Part shown: positions 34,716 to 42,488 of the stretch, piece by piece | Layout: the number at the start of each line of letters is the position of its first letter | Position numbering within the stretch: position 1 is the first letter of the stretch | IMG/VR virus record: IMGVR_UViG_3300028864_000019 | Location: 1-64,000 of that record | Direction: 5' to 3' (one strand) | From: a virus | DNA length: 64,000 nucleotides | Program-made: the position numbers and the translations under genes | The notes under the pieces: model-generated | What the model saw: only the letters and a program-made list of their open reading frames with translations | Databases searched by the model: none | Told to the model about the DNA's origin: nothing

Positions 34716-34770
34716 CAATTTTTAAACTTCCATTTACTCTCTCATACTCCAGTTTACTCCGTTTTTCAAA
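34716..34770. repeat. Dispersed intergenic repeat, copy 2
   Basis: Minus strand TTGAAAAACGGAGTAAACTG, then GAGTATGAGAGAGTAAATGG. Same family as 27587-27650 and 61331-61378. A 20-codon ATG frame inside it is not considered a gene. Confidence 0.58.
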
Positions 34771-34824
34771 CATAAAAACCCTTTAAAATTTCCCTTTTAC
34801 TTAAAAATTGTTATATTAATTTAT

Positions 34825-34944
34825 TTATCTCGTATATGTTTTAAATATTTCATTTTCTCTAATCTCGCATTTAGTTTGTAGTCTACAAAGCGATACAACG
34901 AATAATACTGTAAAACTTATTATTATTCCTAAAATTATTAACAT
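34825..34944 (-). CDS. Small single-span membrane protein (39 aa)
   Basis: MLIILGIIISFTVLFVVSLC followed by a charged RLQTKCEIRENEIFKTYTR. Signal-anchor type with Cys near the membrane face. AAGGGGG lies in the end of the upstream gene. Role unknown. Confidence 0.68.
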   Translation of the reverse strand: MLIILGIIISFTVLFVVSLCRLQTKCEIRENEIFKTYTR

Positions 34945-34957
34945 TATTATTTCCCCC

Positions 34958-35074
34958 TTATTTGATTATTTTTATCTCATATAGAGTTTCATTATCTATA
35001 TCATTAACTGTATGTAGCCCTAATAACTTATCTAATACTATTAACCCTATTACTATCAATATTCCTTCTAACAT
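34958..35074 (-). CDS. Small single-span membrane protein (38 aa)
   Basis: MLEGILIVIGLIVLDKLLGL then an acidic tail. The start follows GAAGCGTGTAAG; the stop overlaps the next gene's ribosome-binding site, making a membrane-peptide pair with 34825-34944. Role unknown. Confidence 0.65.
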   Translation of the reverse strand: MLEGILIVIGLIVLDKLLGLHTVNDIDNETLYEIKIIK

Positions 35075-35080
35075 CTTATC

Positions 35081-35728
35081 TTACACGCTTCCTTTCTTCC
35101 TATTTATTAATTTTACAAATTTCTCTTGTTCATTTAATTCATATTCTGCATAAGATTTTGATACTGAATTTATTAAGTGTTGCTTTTGTTGTAATGATTT
35201 ATATTTAATTTTAACAGTGATTCCTTTTATCTTAGGCAATGTATCAGTTATTCCATAAATATGATCTTCATTAACTTCAATAATATTATCTTTATGTTCA
35301 TGTGAAGGGCTTCTCATATATTCTACTTTTAATATTTCGTCCACTTCATTCAATATATCACCGTTCATTTGTAATTGTCTTTTGTGATATCCGTTTTCAT
35401 AATTCAACTGGGTTAAATGATTATCTTGATTACTTATTTTCTTTTCTTGTACTTGAAATCCACCTAGTTGTCTAACTAGCATTTCCATTGTTTTTAGTTC
35501 ATTCTTTGCCTCTCTCCGAGCTTGTCTAAGTTTTTGTAATGACTTCGCTAGTTGCCACCCTGTATATAAATCGAATTTCCCTAATCCTTCTATCTTATGT
35601 AGTAAATCTTGTTGTACATCATTAAAGACTTTTTCTTTTATCTTAAGTTTATTATAATATTCTTTAGCTTCTATGATATTTGTATTAATTTGATTAGCGT
35701 AACTTGTAGCTTTACACAATTTAATCAT
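35081..35728 (-). CDS. Coiled-coil protein (215 aa)
   Basis: Long helices (AKSLQKLRQARREAKNELKT) then a beta-rich segment DTLPKIKGITVKIKYKSLQQ. A structural or scaffold role is possible, but the family is unknown. It has its own promoter (35770-35798), and AAAGAAAGG precedes the ATG. Confidence 0.68.
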   Translation of the reverse strand: MIKLCKATSYANQINTNIIEAKEYYNKLKIKEKVFNDVQQDLLHKIEGLGKFDLYTGWQLAKSLQKLRQARREAKNELKTMEMLVRQLGGFQVQEKKISNQDNHLTQLNYENGYHKRQLQMNGDILNEVDEILKVEYMRSPSHEHKDNIIEVNEDHIYGITDTLPKIKGITVKIKYKSLQQKQHLINSVSKSYAEYELNEQEKFVKLINRKKGSV

Positions 35729-35769
35729 TTCCTTTCTTTATATATTAATTTGTTTTGTATTATATATTA

Positions 35770-35798
35770 AGTATAAGGTTAAATATGGAAGATGTCAA
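35770..35798 (-). promoter_or_regulatory. Sigma-A promoter for the 34.5-35.7 kb genes
   Basis: TTGACA, 17 nt, TATACT on the minus strand. One 14-bp motif lies downstream in the leader (about 35735) and one upstream (about 35815), so the promoter is flanked by two copies. Confidence 0.82.
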
Positions 35799-35835
35799 TA
35801 GTATTTCTAGTATTTATATTAATTTATTTTATGTA

Positions 35836-36774
35836 TTAGTCCGTTATTTCAACTTTATAGTTAATCATAGCTATGTATAGGTGTTCAGGAATCTGATCTT
35901 TATAATCATTTGCTACTTGCTTAATTCGATTTTCCTTAAATTCTTTATAAGATTGAAATGCTTCTATTTTAGTATCAAATGTCCCAAGATATATACTTTT
36001 ATTATTCTTATCTGTGCCTTTTGCTCTAATTTTCCCATCTTTCTTATTTAAACTAACACCAATAGGAAAATCCCCTCTATAATTCTTTCTATTAATAAAC
36101 AAATTATTTATCCTTTCTGGAACAAAACAACAAGTATCAGGTGAATATATTTTATTTCCCTTAATTAGAATATCTTTATCAAGACACATTTTCTCTCCTT
36201 CTATCTCATAATAATTTTCTTTATACCAGCGTACAAAATTCTCAAAATTGTACCATTCTTCTGCTACAATACAATCTTTATATGTAGGATATTTTTCTTT
36301 ATACTTTTTACTATAACATCTAGTCATCATACTATTCCACTTATAGTATTCTTTACTTGTACTATTGTTTTCGTTTAAAACACTTACCTTATGGGCAATT
36401 CTATTAGTACAATTACTAACTTTTCCTTTTTTAAAATTGTCATATTGCGTTTTAACTCTATATCCACCTTCAAATTCAACTATAATATTTTGTGTATTAA
36501 TGTACTCTACAATAGTCATTTTAATACCATGATTGTTATATTTTACTTCTCCAGTTCTATCAATAAGACATGCCCTTTTAGAATTTTGTTTTTCATAGTC
36601 TGAATTTTTTATTAATCCTCTTTTAAAATTATTATATGTTTTATTATAAGATATGTAACCATCTTCAAACTCAATATCTACATCGTTACATCCTCGATAT
36701 TCTTTAATCCACATCCTTAGCCCTTGAGTGTTAATATTTTCTTCACCTATTCTATTTAATAATTTTTCTTTCAT
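35836..36774 (-). CDS. AP2-domain homing endonuclease-like protein, copy 1
   Basis: 312 residues. The N-terminus has two related repeats of about 55 residues (EFEDGYISYNKTYNNFKRG and EFEGGYRVKTQYDNFKKG). The middle has KWNSMMTRCYSKKYKEKYPT and DKDILIKGNKIYSPDTCCFV, an HNH-like nuclease core often found in phages. A C-terminal AP2/ERF DNA-binding domain (PIGVSLNKKDGKIRAKGTD to YLGTFDTKIEAFQSYKEFK) follows. Predicted DNA endonuclease with site preference. AAAAGGAG precedes the ATG at 36774. Paralogue at 43186-44145 has a different N-terminus. Confidence 0.78.
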   Translation of the reverse strand: MKEKLLNRIGEENINTQGLRMWIKEYRGCNDVDIEFEDGYISYNKTYNNFKRGLIKNSDYEKQNSKRACLIDRTGEVKYNNHGIKMTIVEYINTQNIIVEFEGGYRVKTQYDNFKKGKVSNCTNRIAHKVSVLNENNSTSKEYYKWNSMMTRCYSKKYKEKYPTYKDCIVAEEWYNFENFVRWYKENYYEIEGEKMCLDKDILIKGNKIYSPDTCCFVPERINNLFINRKNYRGDFPIGVSLNKKDGKIRAKGTDKNNKSIYLGTFDTKIEAFQSYKEFKENRIKQVANDYKDQIPEHLYIAMINYKVEITD

Positions 36775-36809
36775 TATTTTTCTCCTTTTCAATTTACTTT
36801 TAAACTAAC

Positions 36810-36849
36810 AAGAGAGTAATTCCAAGATTTCTCCCAGTCTTACTCTCTT
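36810..36849 (-). terminator. Hairpin after the peptide gene
   Basis: AAGAGAGTAA and TTACTCTCTT form a perfect 10-bp stem with a 20-nt loop that can pair further. A short GTTAGTTT follows on the minus strand. Lies downstream of the exported-peptide gene and may end the MazF-like/receptor/peptide transcript, or be a regulated site. Confidence 0.68.
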
Positions 36850-36877
36850 ATTGATACCGACTTCTAATTAATAATGA

Positions 36878-36997
36878 TTATCCACGGTCAGAAGGACCAG
36901 CCCATGCAACTAATGTAGTAACGATCATTGATGTAATTATTATAGCCATCATCATAAAGTATTTAACTCTAGCTTTTGTGTTTTTGCTTATCTTCAT
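36878..36997 (-). CDS. Candidate exported signalling pre-peptide (39 aa)
   Basis: Translation: basic start MKISKNTKARVK, hydrophobic core YFMMMAIIITSMIVTTLVAW, then AGPSDRG and stop. The AWA tripeptide fits the A-x-A rule for signal peptidase I, which would release GPSDRG, a hexapeptide. This architecture and size match propeptides of Rap/Phr, AimR/AimP and related RRNPP systems. Very strong ribosome-binding site (GGAGGAGAGGTG) before the ATG. The gene directly follows an all-helical protein gene in the same direction, as receptor and peptide genes do. Function inferred, not shown; a plain small membrane protein is the alternative. Confidence 0.55.
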   Translation of the reverse strand: MKISKNTKARVKYFMMMAIIITSMIVTTLVAWAGPSDRG

Positions 36998-37090
36998 TTT
37001 TGTTCACCTCTCCTCCATATGTACTATTAGCATAAGATTTACTTATACTAAATTGTAAATATGGAAGAAATTATCTTTTGTTTATTTAAT

Positions 37091-37744
37091 TTAGCTTACT
37101 TTATTATTTCTTTTTTCTTCTTCTTTTAATAACAATACATTTTTATATAATGCAACATCTGTTTTTTTAATTTCTTTTTCAAAACATTCAAATTGATCTT
37201 GATATTGTTTATTATTGTTATGTAATAATATGTCCATTATTTGTAGGACAATATTATCATTACGCTCTAGCAAACTTATATTAAATTTTGCTGTTAATTT
37301 ATTAAAATAACCCATTGTATCATTTGGAGTGCATGTTTTAAACGCATCATAATATTCCTCATATGCTTTTATTTTCTCCTCATTGCTCAATTCATCTTTA
37401 TAACTATCTATATAATTATTAAGGGCTTTACTATACTTGTGTTTATTCTCTTTTTTATAATTAGGAATTGAATTCAATTCATCTAATAGTAATTTCGAAT
37501 GTAATTTTGCTGATTGTAAGTGTTCAGGCTTTTTGGTTAATAGTTCTGCCACAACTAATCCATTTAATAACAATCTCCTGTTTTCTATTTTTTTTAATTT
37601 GTCGTGCATTTGAAGAAATAATTTTTGTAATTCAATTATTGCTTTATCTATATCACCTTTTTTACCATTAACCCCGTCCCAAATATCATATGCCTCATCT
37701 AATTTCTTTTTAAATAGTCGTTCAATGGCATCTTCATTTATCAT
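37091..37744 (-). CDS. All-helical protein, possible TPR-type peptide receptor
   Basis: 217 residues, no beta strand or membrane span. Repeating helix pairs (IDKAIIELQKLFLQMHDKLK, SAKLHSKLLLDELNSIPNYK, KIKAYEEYYDAFKTCTPNDT, VLQIMDILLHNNNKQYQDQF) suggest a TPR-like solenoid, but the TPR consensus is weak. No N-terminal helix-turn-helix is seen, so it resembles Rap-like rather than AimR/PlcR-like receptors. It sits 31 nt after the MazF-like gene and 93 nt before the peptide gene. It could be a peptide receptor, an antitoxin for the MazF-like protein, or both. Tentative. Confidence 0.45.
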   Translation of the reverse strand: MINEDAIERLFKKKLDEAYDIWDGVNGKKGDIDKAIIELQKLFLQMHDKLKKIENRRLLLNGLVVAELLTKKPEHLQSAKLHSKLLLDELNSIPNYKKENKHKYSKALNNYIDSYKDELSNEEKIKAYEEYYDAFKTCTPNDTMGYFNKLTAKFNISLLERNDNIVLQIMDILLHNNNKQYQDQFECFEKEIKKTDVALYKNVLLLKEEEKRNNKVS

Positions 37745-37775
37745 CTTAATGCAACCCCTTTAATCCTCATATATT

Positions 37776-38546
37776 TTACATGACTACAGATTCATCTCCT
37801 GTTTTATATATTTTATAATAATCTCTATAGTCTAATCCATTTTCTTTACAAATGTCTTCTAGTTCCATTAAAAATATTTCTCTTTCTTCTAATAAATGTT
37901 TGACTAAACTTTCAGTCTTTCTTCTTGCTATGGCTTTTTCATAAGTGTGTATGTCTTCTAATTTTTCTTCTAATCTAATTCTTATTTCTTTATTTAATTT
38001 CTCCAATGGCGTTTTCTCTTTTAAATCTCCTAATTGAATGTTTCGGGCATTATCTATGCGTTTCATGGTCAATTCGTCCACAGTACCAACATAAGTAAGC
38101 AAATCATATCTAACGTCTATAGTTGTTATTTGTTCTGTAAGAACTAGAGATTTTTCTTTTAAACCAAAATTCTCAATCTCGACGTGAACAGGAATATTAG
38201 CTTTTGACGATACTTTGCTTGTGATTGGGAATCCATTTACGATAGTTGAATATTGATTACTTAAACTATTTGAGGTTATTAAAAATGGACGTATATTACA
38301 TTGGCAACTACCATTCCTTTTCCCTAAATTAACATACCAAATTTCACATCTTTTTGCTCTTTTAATCTCTCTATATTTTGTTTCGTTATTTAATTTATTA
38401 TTACTATAACTACTCATTAGTTGATCAATTCTTTTGGTGTCCACAACTCCTCCTTTATTTGGAACATCATTTATAGCTATTTCTTTTTCTGCCAATTTAT
38501 CTCTTAATTCTTTTAATCTATTATCATTTTCTAATAAAGTTAGCAT
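37776..38546 (-). CDS. MazF/PemK-like protein with long extensions
   Basis: 256 residues from the ATG at 38546, which follows AAGGTGG. The core at about 62-170 has CEIWYVNLGKRNGSCQCNIR, RPFLITSN, FPITSK, VHVEIENFGLKEKSLVLTEQ and DRYD-like ITTIDVRYDL, the MazF order: GEIWYVDLG, RPxLI, PITS, EQI. The usual EQIRTID Arg is Thr here, so RNA cleavage may be altered. It carries an extra 60-residue N-terminus and a coiled-coil C-terminal tail of 85 residues, so it is over twice the normal 115 aa. No classic MazE antitoxin is adjacent. Three promoters lie upstream. Confidence 0.75.
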   Translation of the reverse strand: MLTLLENDNRLKELRDKLAEKEIAINDVPNKGGVVDTKRIDQLMSSYSNNKLNNETKYREIKRAKRCEIWYVNLGKRNGSCQCNIRPFLITSNSLSNQYSTIVNGFPITSKVSSKANIPVHVEIENFGLKEKSLVLTEQITTIDVRYDLLTYVGTVDELTMKRIDNARNIQLGDLKEKTPLEKLNKEIRIRLEEKLEDIHTYEKAIARRKTESLVKHLLEEREIFLMELEDICKENGLDYRDYYKIYKTGDESVVM

Positions 38547-38636
38547 TACGACCACCTTCCGCTTAATTAATTCCTTCTTAATTTCCAATTAAAATTACTT
38601 TTTTATATACTTTAATTTGTTTCATCTCATGTTTAA

Positions 38637-38665
38637 ATTTTACTGCTAATTCCATTTCTTGTCAA
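38637..38665 (-). promoter_or_regulatory. Promoter 3 of the MazF-like module
   Basis: TTGACA, 17 nt, TAAAAT on the minus strand; nearest of three promoters to the MazF-like gene. Confidence 0.78.
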
Positions 38666-38737
38666 TACCTTTTTCCAATTATTTATAATTTATTTTTAAC
38701 TTCTTTATTAATTTGTTTTGTCAATTCCTATATTCTT

Positions 38738-38766
38738 ATATTACTACTTATTTCCAAACCTGTCAA
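38738..38766 (-). promoter_or_regulatory. Promoter 2 of the MazF-like module
   Basis: TTGACA, 17 nt, TAATAT on the minus strand. Downstream, TTGACAAAACAAATTAATAA carries another motif copy that could be an operator. It has no matching -10 of its own. Confidence 0.75.
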
Positions 38767-38827
38767 TAACCTTTTTAAATATTTTTTGTTTATACAATAA
38801 TTTGTTTAATATCTTGTCCATGAGTTA

Positions 38828-38856
38828 ATAATACACCTACCTGAATACAATGTCAA
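38828..38856 (-). promoter_or_regulatory. Promoter 1 of the MazF-like module
   Basis: TTGACA, 17 nt, TATTAT on the minus strand, about 280 nt before the gene. A TACATTAATTTATT motif lies just upstream. It sits directly after the 3' end of the integrase-like gene. The 300-bp gap 38600-38930 otherwise contains only these promoters. Confidence 0.78.
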
Positions 38857-38933
38857 CAACTATTTAATAAATTAATGTAATAAGTTTTAGACTTTAAAAT
38901 ATAAAAGAAAGACTAGAAATTACTTCTAGTCTA

Positions 38934-40091
38934 CTACTCTATATCAACAGCGTCAAAGCCGATTGATGCACAAATATCTTTAACTGTTTGATATGAGTTT
39001 GGATCTATTACTTTAAACTCTGCTGTTTTAGCTTTAAAACTTCCTGTTTGTCGCTTGATAACATTATCTCCAGTCAAACTCTCATATCTCTTTCTCATCA
39101 TAGCGACTGATGTAGCATTAATTTTAGATTCATTGAAAATCTTAATTATAGCTTCAATATCATATGAACTAATCTTTCTCTCTTTTCTAATTTGTAATAA
39201 TAATTCAAACTCTCTAGTAAATAATAAATCGTTAAAAGAAATTCTATCTATTTTTTCTGCATCTATTACTTCTTCTTTTCGTTTTTTATTTAATAATTTA
39301 AACGCAGTAAACACTCTACTATTTACAGTATTATAATTAGCTATTTCTCTCGTATTAATTACATATGCGTCAGATTGGAATAATTGTTTTATTGATTCTT
39401 CTTCTACAATACTATCTACTTCTAATAAAAACTCTATAAATCTATCATCAATCGGCATCAATGTTATAAACTCTTCATTCTCATTATAAACACTGATAAA
39501 TTTGTTTACTACATCTATATCTTTATATCTCAATCGTCTCATATAAATCACTTCTCTACCTAAAACACCATATCGAGCTAATAATAGTGGCTTTATATTT
39601 TCTGAACCAACACACTCTTTCATTTCTCTCATTAAACTATAAAATTCATCCATATTGTATAATTTAGTTTGAAGTAGTTTTTTACTAGATTTTAGAGTCT
39701 TCATAGATTCTACTCCGGACAATGGGTTAACAGATATATCCCCTTTTTCAATATAGTATTCAAAATACTTATTAACAAACAGTTTTATAGTTCCCATTGT
39801 ACTCTCCATAGCATATATGAAGCTATTTAGCATAGATACTACTTCGTTACTCTTAAAGTCTTTTAAATCTTTATTTTTAGCAACTTCATAATCATGGATA
39901 TTGTTATTATAAACCGACCATAAAGGCTTTTTAGTTATTTCGTCCTCATAAGTATTATTTAACCACACAATCTTATCTATTTGAAATTGGTCATATTCAC
40001 CTAAGATTCTTTGCTTTTCCTTTTCTGTTGCTTCAGGTGTATCTCTTTCGTATTTTTGACCTATAAATTCTAAATTTTCTTTAAGCAACAC
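38934..40091 (-). CDS. Integrase-like DNA-binding protein, probably without catalysis (385 aa)
   Basis: A SAM-like core-binding region (NSFIYAMESTMGTIKLFVNK, YYIEKGDISVNPLSGVESM) is followed by a fold like a tyrosine recombinase (ARYGVLGREVIYMRRLRYKD resembles the box around the first catalytic Arg). The later H-x-x-R and final Tyr boxes are not recognisable, so it is likely a DNA-binding relative, not a recombinase. GTG start after GGAGGTG, overlapping the end of the upstream DGQHR/ParB-like gene by 11 nt, so the two proteins are probably made together. Confidence 0.55.
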   Translation of the reverse strand: MLLKENLEFIGQKYERDTPEATEKEKQRILGEYDQFQIDKIVWLNNTYEDEITKKPLWSVYNNNIHDYEVAKNKDLKDFKSNEVVSMLNSFIYAMESTMGTIKLFVNKYFEYYIEKGDISVNPLSGVESMKTLKSSKKLLQTKLYNMDEFYSLMREMKECVGSENIKPLLLARYGVLGREVIYMRRLRYKDIDVVNKFISVYNENEEFITLMPIDDRFIEFLLEVDSIVEEESIKQLFQSDAYVINTREIANYNTVNSRVFTAFKLLNKKRKEEVIDAEKIDRISFNDLLFTREFELLLQIRKERKISSYDIEAIIKIFNESKINATSVAMMRKRYESLTGDNVIKRQTGSFKAKTAEFKVIDPNSYQTVKDICASIGFDAVDIE

Positions 40092-41517
40092 GTAGCACCT
40101 CCACTGTTAAATTTGCAAAATAATTATACACATCTTTATAATTACACGTATTTGGACTATTCTTTAATTTTAATTTTTTTAGTTCAGATTCTGGAATTGA
40201 ATATATATTATCAACAATCTCATCTATCCTATTATAATCTCCTAGTACTCTCATTGTATTTGCAATCGCAAGATAACCAACAAACATATTGCAGTCTAAA
40301 AGACTACTGTTATTTTTCATTTCTTCTATATCATCATTAAAATATTTAAATTTCAATGTATCAATTAATTCATCAATTGTTGAACCCAATTTTTTTGATA
40401 TATCTCTAACTAATCCTTTTTTCTCTACAGGAATTTCGGTTAATGTTAAAGCATCTAATAATATAGTTTTATAAGTTAACTTTCTTACCATTTTACGTTC
40501 TTCAAAATTTAATGCAATTTCGTCTTTTAATACTGTTGAATTCTCTTCAATTAATTTCAAGAAATCTACATCATCGCCTTGTTTAAATCCTTTAATAAAT
40601 TCAGGATTTGTATCTGATCTCTCGAATATTTGTCTGATTAATTCTTGAGCATCAGATAAACTTCTCAATACAACCCTAATATCTAGACCACCTTGTAATA
40701 TAGCACCGTTATTTTGTGCTTTATACTGTTCTACAGCTTGATATACTGCTAACATTCTATGAAAACCATCTAACATATCTATAACTGTGAAAGTCTCACT
40801 ATCTAAATCATAATTCGGACTTACATATAAAGTTCCTACATTTGGGTATTTTTCTTCATCTATTGATTCATAATGGCGATTAGGTTCAAAATTTTCCTCT
40901 CCTTCAGCAAGTCTAATATTCACAATTATTTGAGTATCTTCTAATTTTTTGGTTTTAGACAATAATAAATTTGTCATTGCGTCAACATTTTTCTGATTAA
41001 TATCAATAATTCTAACTGAATCGTCTTTAGTCCCTAACGATTTTGTCTTGTATGCTCTCTGAGATAATTTGTTATATCTGAATAGTACAAATTTAATATA
41101 ATTATAGATTTGTTCATATGTGATTCGCCCAACATAGTTATAATTATCTACTTTTTGCATAAAAGGCAATACTACTTGTGTTACCTTCTTCTCTACATTA
41201 GTAAAACTATTATAGTCTAAAATATCTGTATCGCTAAAATATTTTCTATAGTTTAATTTTTCTAATGCTAAAACCTCATAGCAAACCTTAGTAATAGCAA
41301 TTTTTTCTTCTTTAGATAATTTGTTTAATTTAACTGAACCGTCTAAAAACAATCCTGCTGTGATGTTTGTATTCAAATTCTTTTTAGCCAATTCTACATT
41401 AATTGATTTAATCAGCCCTTTATTTTTAAATTCTTTATTAACCACATTTTCTAATTCTTTATTTAAATTGTCCTGACTATAAATCATGACTTCTTGTTGT
41501 CCTTGTTTAAGTTCCAT
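40081..41517 (-). CDS. DGQHR/ParB-like protein (478 aa)
   Basis: DMLDGFHRMLAVYQAVEQYK at 248-267 matches the DG(Q/F)HR loop of DGQHR/DndB and ParB-Srx nucleotide-binding folds; IRVVLRSLSDAQELIRQIF and RSDTNPEFIKG follow as in those families. The flanks are mostly helical. ParB-type proteins bind CTP and centromere sites; DndB-type proteins regulate DNA modification. It is the first gene of a two-gene operon with its own strong promoter (41573-41601) and an isolated terminator upstream. A partition or replication role is possible. Confidence 0.58.
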   Translation of the reverse strand: MELKQGQQEVMIYSQDNLNKELENVVNKEFKNKGLIKSINVELAKKNLNTNITAGLFLDGSVKLNKLSKEEKIAITKVCYEVLALEKLNYRKYFSDTDILDYNSFTNVEKKVTQVVLPFMQKVDNYNYVGRITYEQIYNYIKFVLFRYNKLSQRAYKTKSLGTKDDSVRIIDINQKNVDAMTNLLLSKTKKLEDTQIIVNIRLAEGEENFEPNRHYESIDEEKYPNVGTLYVSPNYDLDSETFTVIDMLDGFHRMLAVYQAVEQYKAQNNGAILQGGLDIRVVLRSLSDAQELIRQIFERSDTNPEFIKGFKQGDDVDFLKLIEENSTVLKDEIALNFEERKMVRKLTYKTILLDALTLTEIPVEKKGLVRDISKKLGSTIDELIDTLKFKYFNDDIEEMKNNSSLLDCNMFVGYLAIANTMRVLGDYNRIDEIVDNIYSIPESELKKLKLKNSPNTCNYKDVYNYFANLTVEVLRVA

Positions 41518-41572
41518 AAAAATTCACTCCTTCATTAATATATTATTTATATTATTAACATCTATATTAATT

Positions 41573-41601
41573 ATTATACTCGTTCAACAAATTAAATGCA
41601 A
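41573..41601 (-). promoter_or_regulatory. Promoter of the DGQHR/ParB-like operon
   Basis: TTGCAT, 17 nt, TATAAT. The spacer contains TTAATTTGTTG, a variant of the dispersed motif, so binding there would block RNA polymerase. Confidence 0.82.
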
Positions 41602-41606
41602 CAAAA

Positions 41607-41648
41607 AAAGTAATAAAATAATTACTATTTTTATTATTTTATTACTTT
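41607..41648. terminator. Strong AT-rich terminator after 41680-41970
   Basis: AAAGTAATAAAATAAT and ATTATTTTATTACTTT form a perfect 16-bp stem with a 10-nt loop. U-runs lie on both sides, so it may work in both directions. It insulates the ParB-like operon. Confidence 0.8.
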
Positions 41649-41679
41649 TTATTATATAATATTAAATTGTTCTTGTCCA

Positions 41680-41970
41680 TCATTTGGTAATTTTAATTCT
41701 TATGACTCTCTTGCCATATTCCAATATTAATATTTCATCTATGTAGTCACATTTTTTAAAGCTATCATTCTCTATTTCTATATCCATTATACTAATTCCT
41801 ATAGTACCCCAGAAATCTTTAGCCTTACACAGTAGATTTTGTCTATTCTCTTCTATTAATAGATTTTTATTATTTTGTTGAGCCATGAAAATATAACCTA
41901 GTATATTATCTACATTTATTCCTCTTTCTTTATTTTGTATTTGTTTAATTTTTTCTACTCTCATTTCCAT
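41680..41970 (-). CDS. Hypothetical protein (96 aa)
   Basis: Begins MEMRVEKIKQIQNKERGINV. Basic, alpha/beta, no recognised family. It is transcribed divergently from the HTH gene at 42249, sharing an operator region, so it may be a regulatory partner. AAAGGGGTG precedes the ATG. Confidence 0.65.
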   Translation of the reverse strand: MEMRVEKIKQIQNKERGINVDNILGYIFMAQQNNKNLLIEENRQNLLCKAKDFWGTIGISIMDIEIENDSFKKCDYIDEILILEYGKRVIRIKITK

Positions 41971-42046
41971 TCTCGCACCCCTTTAATTATTTTTTGATTT
42001 TATATATTAAAACAAATTAATGGTTTAAACTTATTTTCAATTTCAT

Positions 42047-42074
42047 TTTATAACAAATTAATATAGTATGTCAA
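42047..42074 (-). promoter_or_regulatory. Promoter with the dispersed motif inside its spacer
   Basis: TTGACA, 16 nt, TATAAA reading toward 41680-41970. The spacer is almost exactly TATATTAATTTGTT. A second motif variant (AACAAATTAATGG) lies at 42011-42023. Good evidence that the motif is an operator. Confidence 0.72.
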
Positions 42075-42185
42075 GTTGTTTTTGGAATTATTTACATTTT
42101 GTTCATTGTTATATGAATTAATGATATTTTTCCATTGTAATACTATTTTCGGATATTATTAACGAAAATCGGATTCACTTTTGTA

Positions 42186-42219
42186 AACATGTTGTAAATA
42201 TTATCCAACATGTTATAGA
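42186..42219 (+). promoter_or_regulatory. Promoter and twin AACATGTT operators of the first HTH gene
   Basis: Two perfect AACATGTT palindromes (42186-42193 and 42207-42214) with centres 21 bp apart, two helical turns. They surround TTGTAA (42192-42197), 16 nt, TATAGA, so a bound repressor would cover the promoter. Confidence 0.7.
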
Positions 42220-42248
42220 ATAAGAGCAAAGGAGTTGTAAAAGTAAAT

Positions 42249-42458
42249 ATGGTTAGGATGAGGTTACATATTCTGATGGCTGAACGTGGCATCACTCAAA
42301 AACAACTATCTCTTATTGTTGGGATCAGGCAAGGAACATTAAGTGGTTATTGTTCAAATAATTATAAACATATTGTAAATACACATATAAATAAGTTATG
42401 TACTTACTTTAATTGCAGTATTTCAGATTTAATTGAATATAAACAAGATAATTCTTAA
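42249..42458 (+). CDS. Small XRE-family HTH protein (69 aa)
   Basis: MRLHILMAERGITQKQLSLI, VGIRQGTLSGYCSNN and a helical end (TYFNCSISDLIEYKQD) match a Cro/YozG-type one-domain HTH_XRE protein. One of only two plus-strand genes in the window. AAAGGAG lies 14 nt before the ATG; the ATG at 42258 is an alternative. It probably binds the AACATGTT dyads in its own promoter. Confidence 0.82.
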   Translation: MVRMRLHILMAERGITQKQLSLIVGIRQGTLSGYCSNNYKHIVNTHINKLCTYFNCSISDLIEYKQDNS

Positions 42459-42488
42459 AGATTAGATATTAATATTTTTATCTAGTCT
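42459..42488 (+). terminator. Terminator of the first HTH gene
   Basis: AGATTAGATA and TATCTAGTCT form a 10-bp stem (one U-G pair) followed by TTTTTATTTT. It starts at the base after the stop codon. Confidence 0.82.

Noticed and set aside
34716-34775. 20-codon ATG frame in the dispersed repeat
   Set aside because: The frame is not kept in the other two repeat copies, so conservation is at DNA/RNA level.
36720-36792. Longer N-termini at many genes (for example starts at 36792, 33044, 30600, 24319, 20997)
   Set aside because: The extra codons read through ribosome-binding sites, leader boxes or promoters; the inner start has the correctly spaced site.
37091-37744. AimR-type DNA-binding arbitrium receptor
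   Set aside because: No N-terminal helix-turn-helix and about half the usual length, so only a Rap-like or novel receptor/antitoxin is proposed.
38934-40091. Active tyrosine recombinase
   Set aside because: No recognisable H-x-x-R or terminal Tyr box; called integrase-like DNA-binding protein instead.
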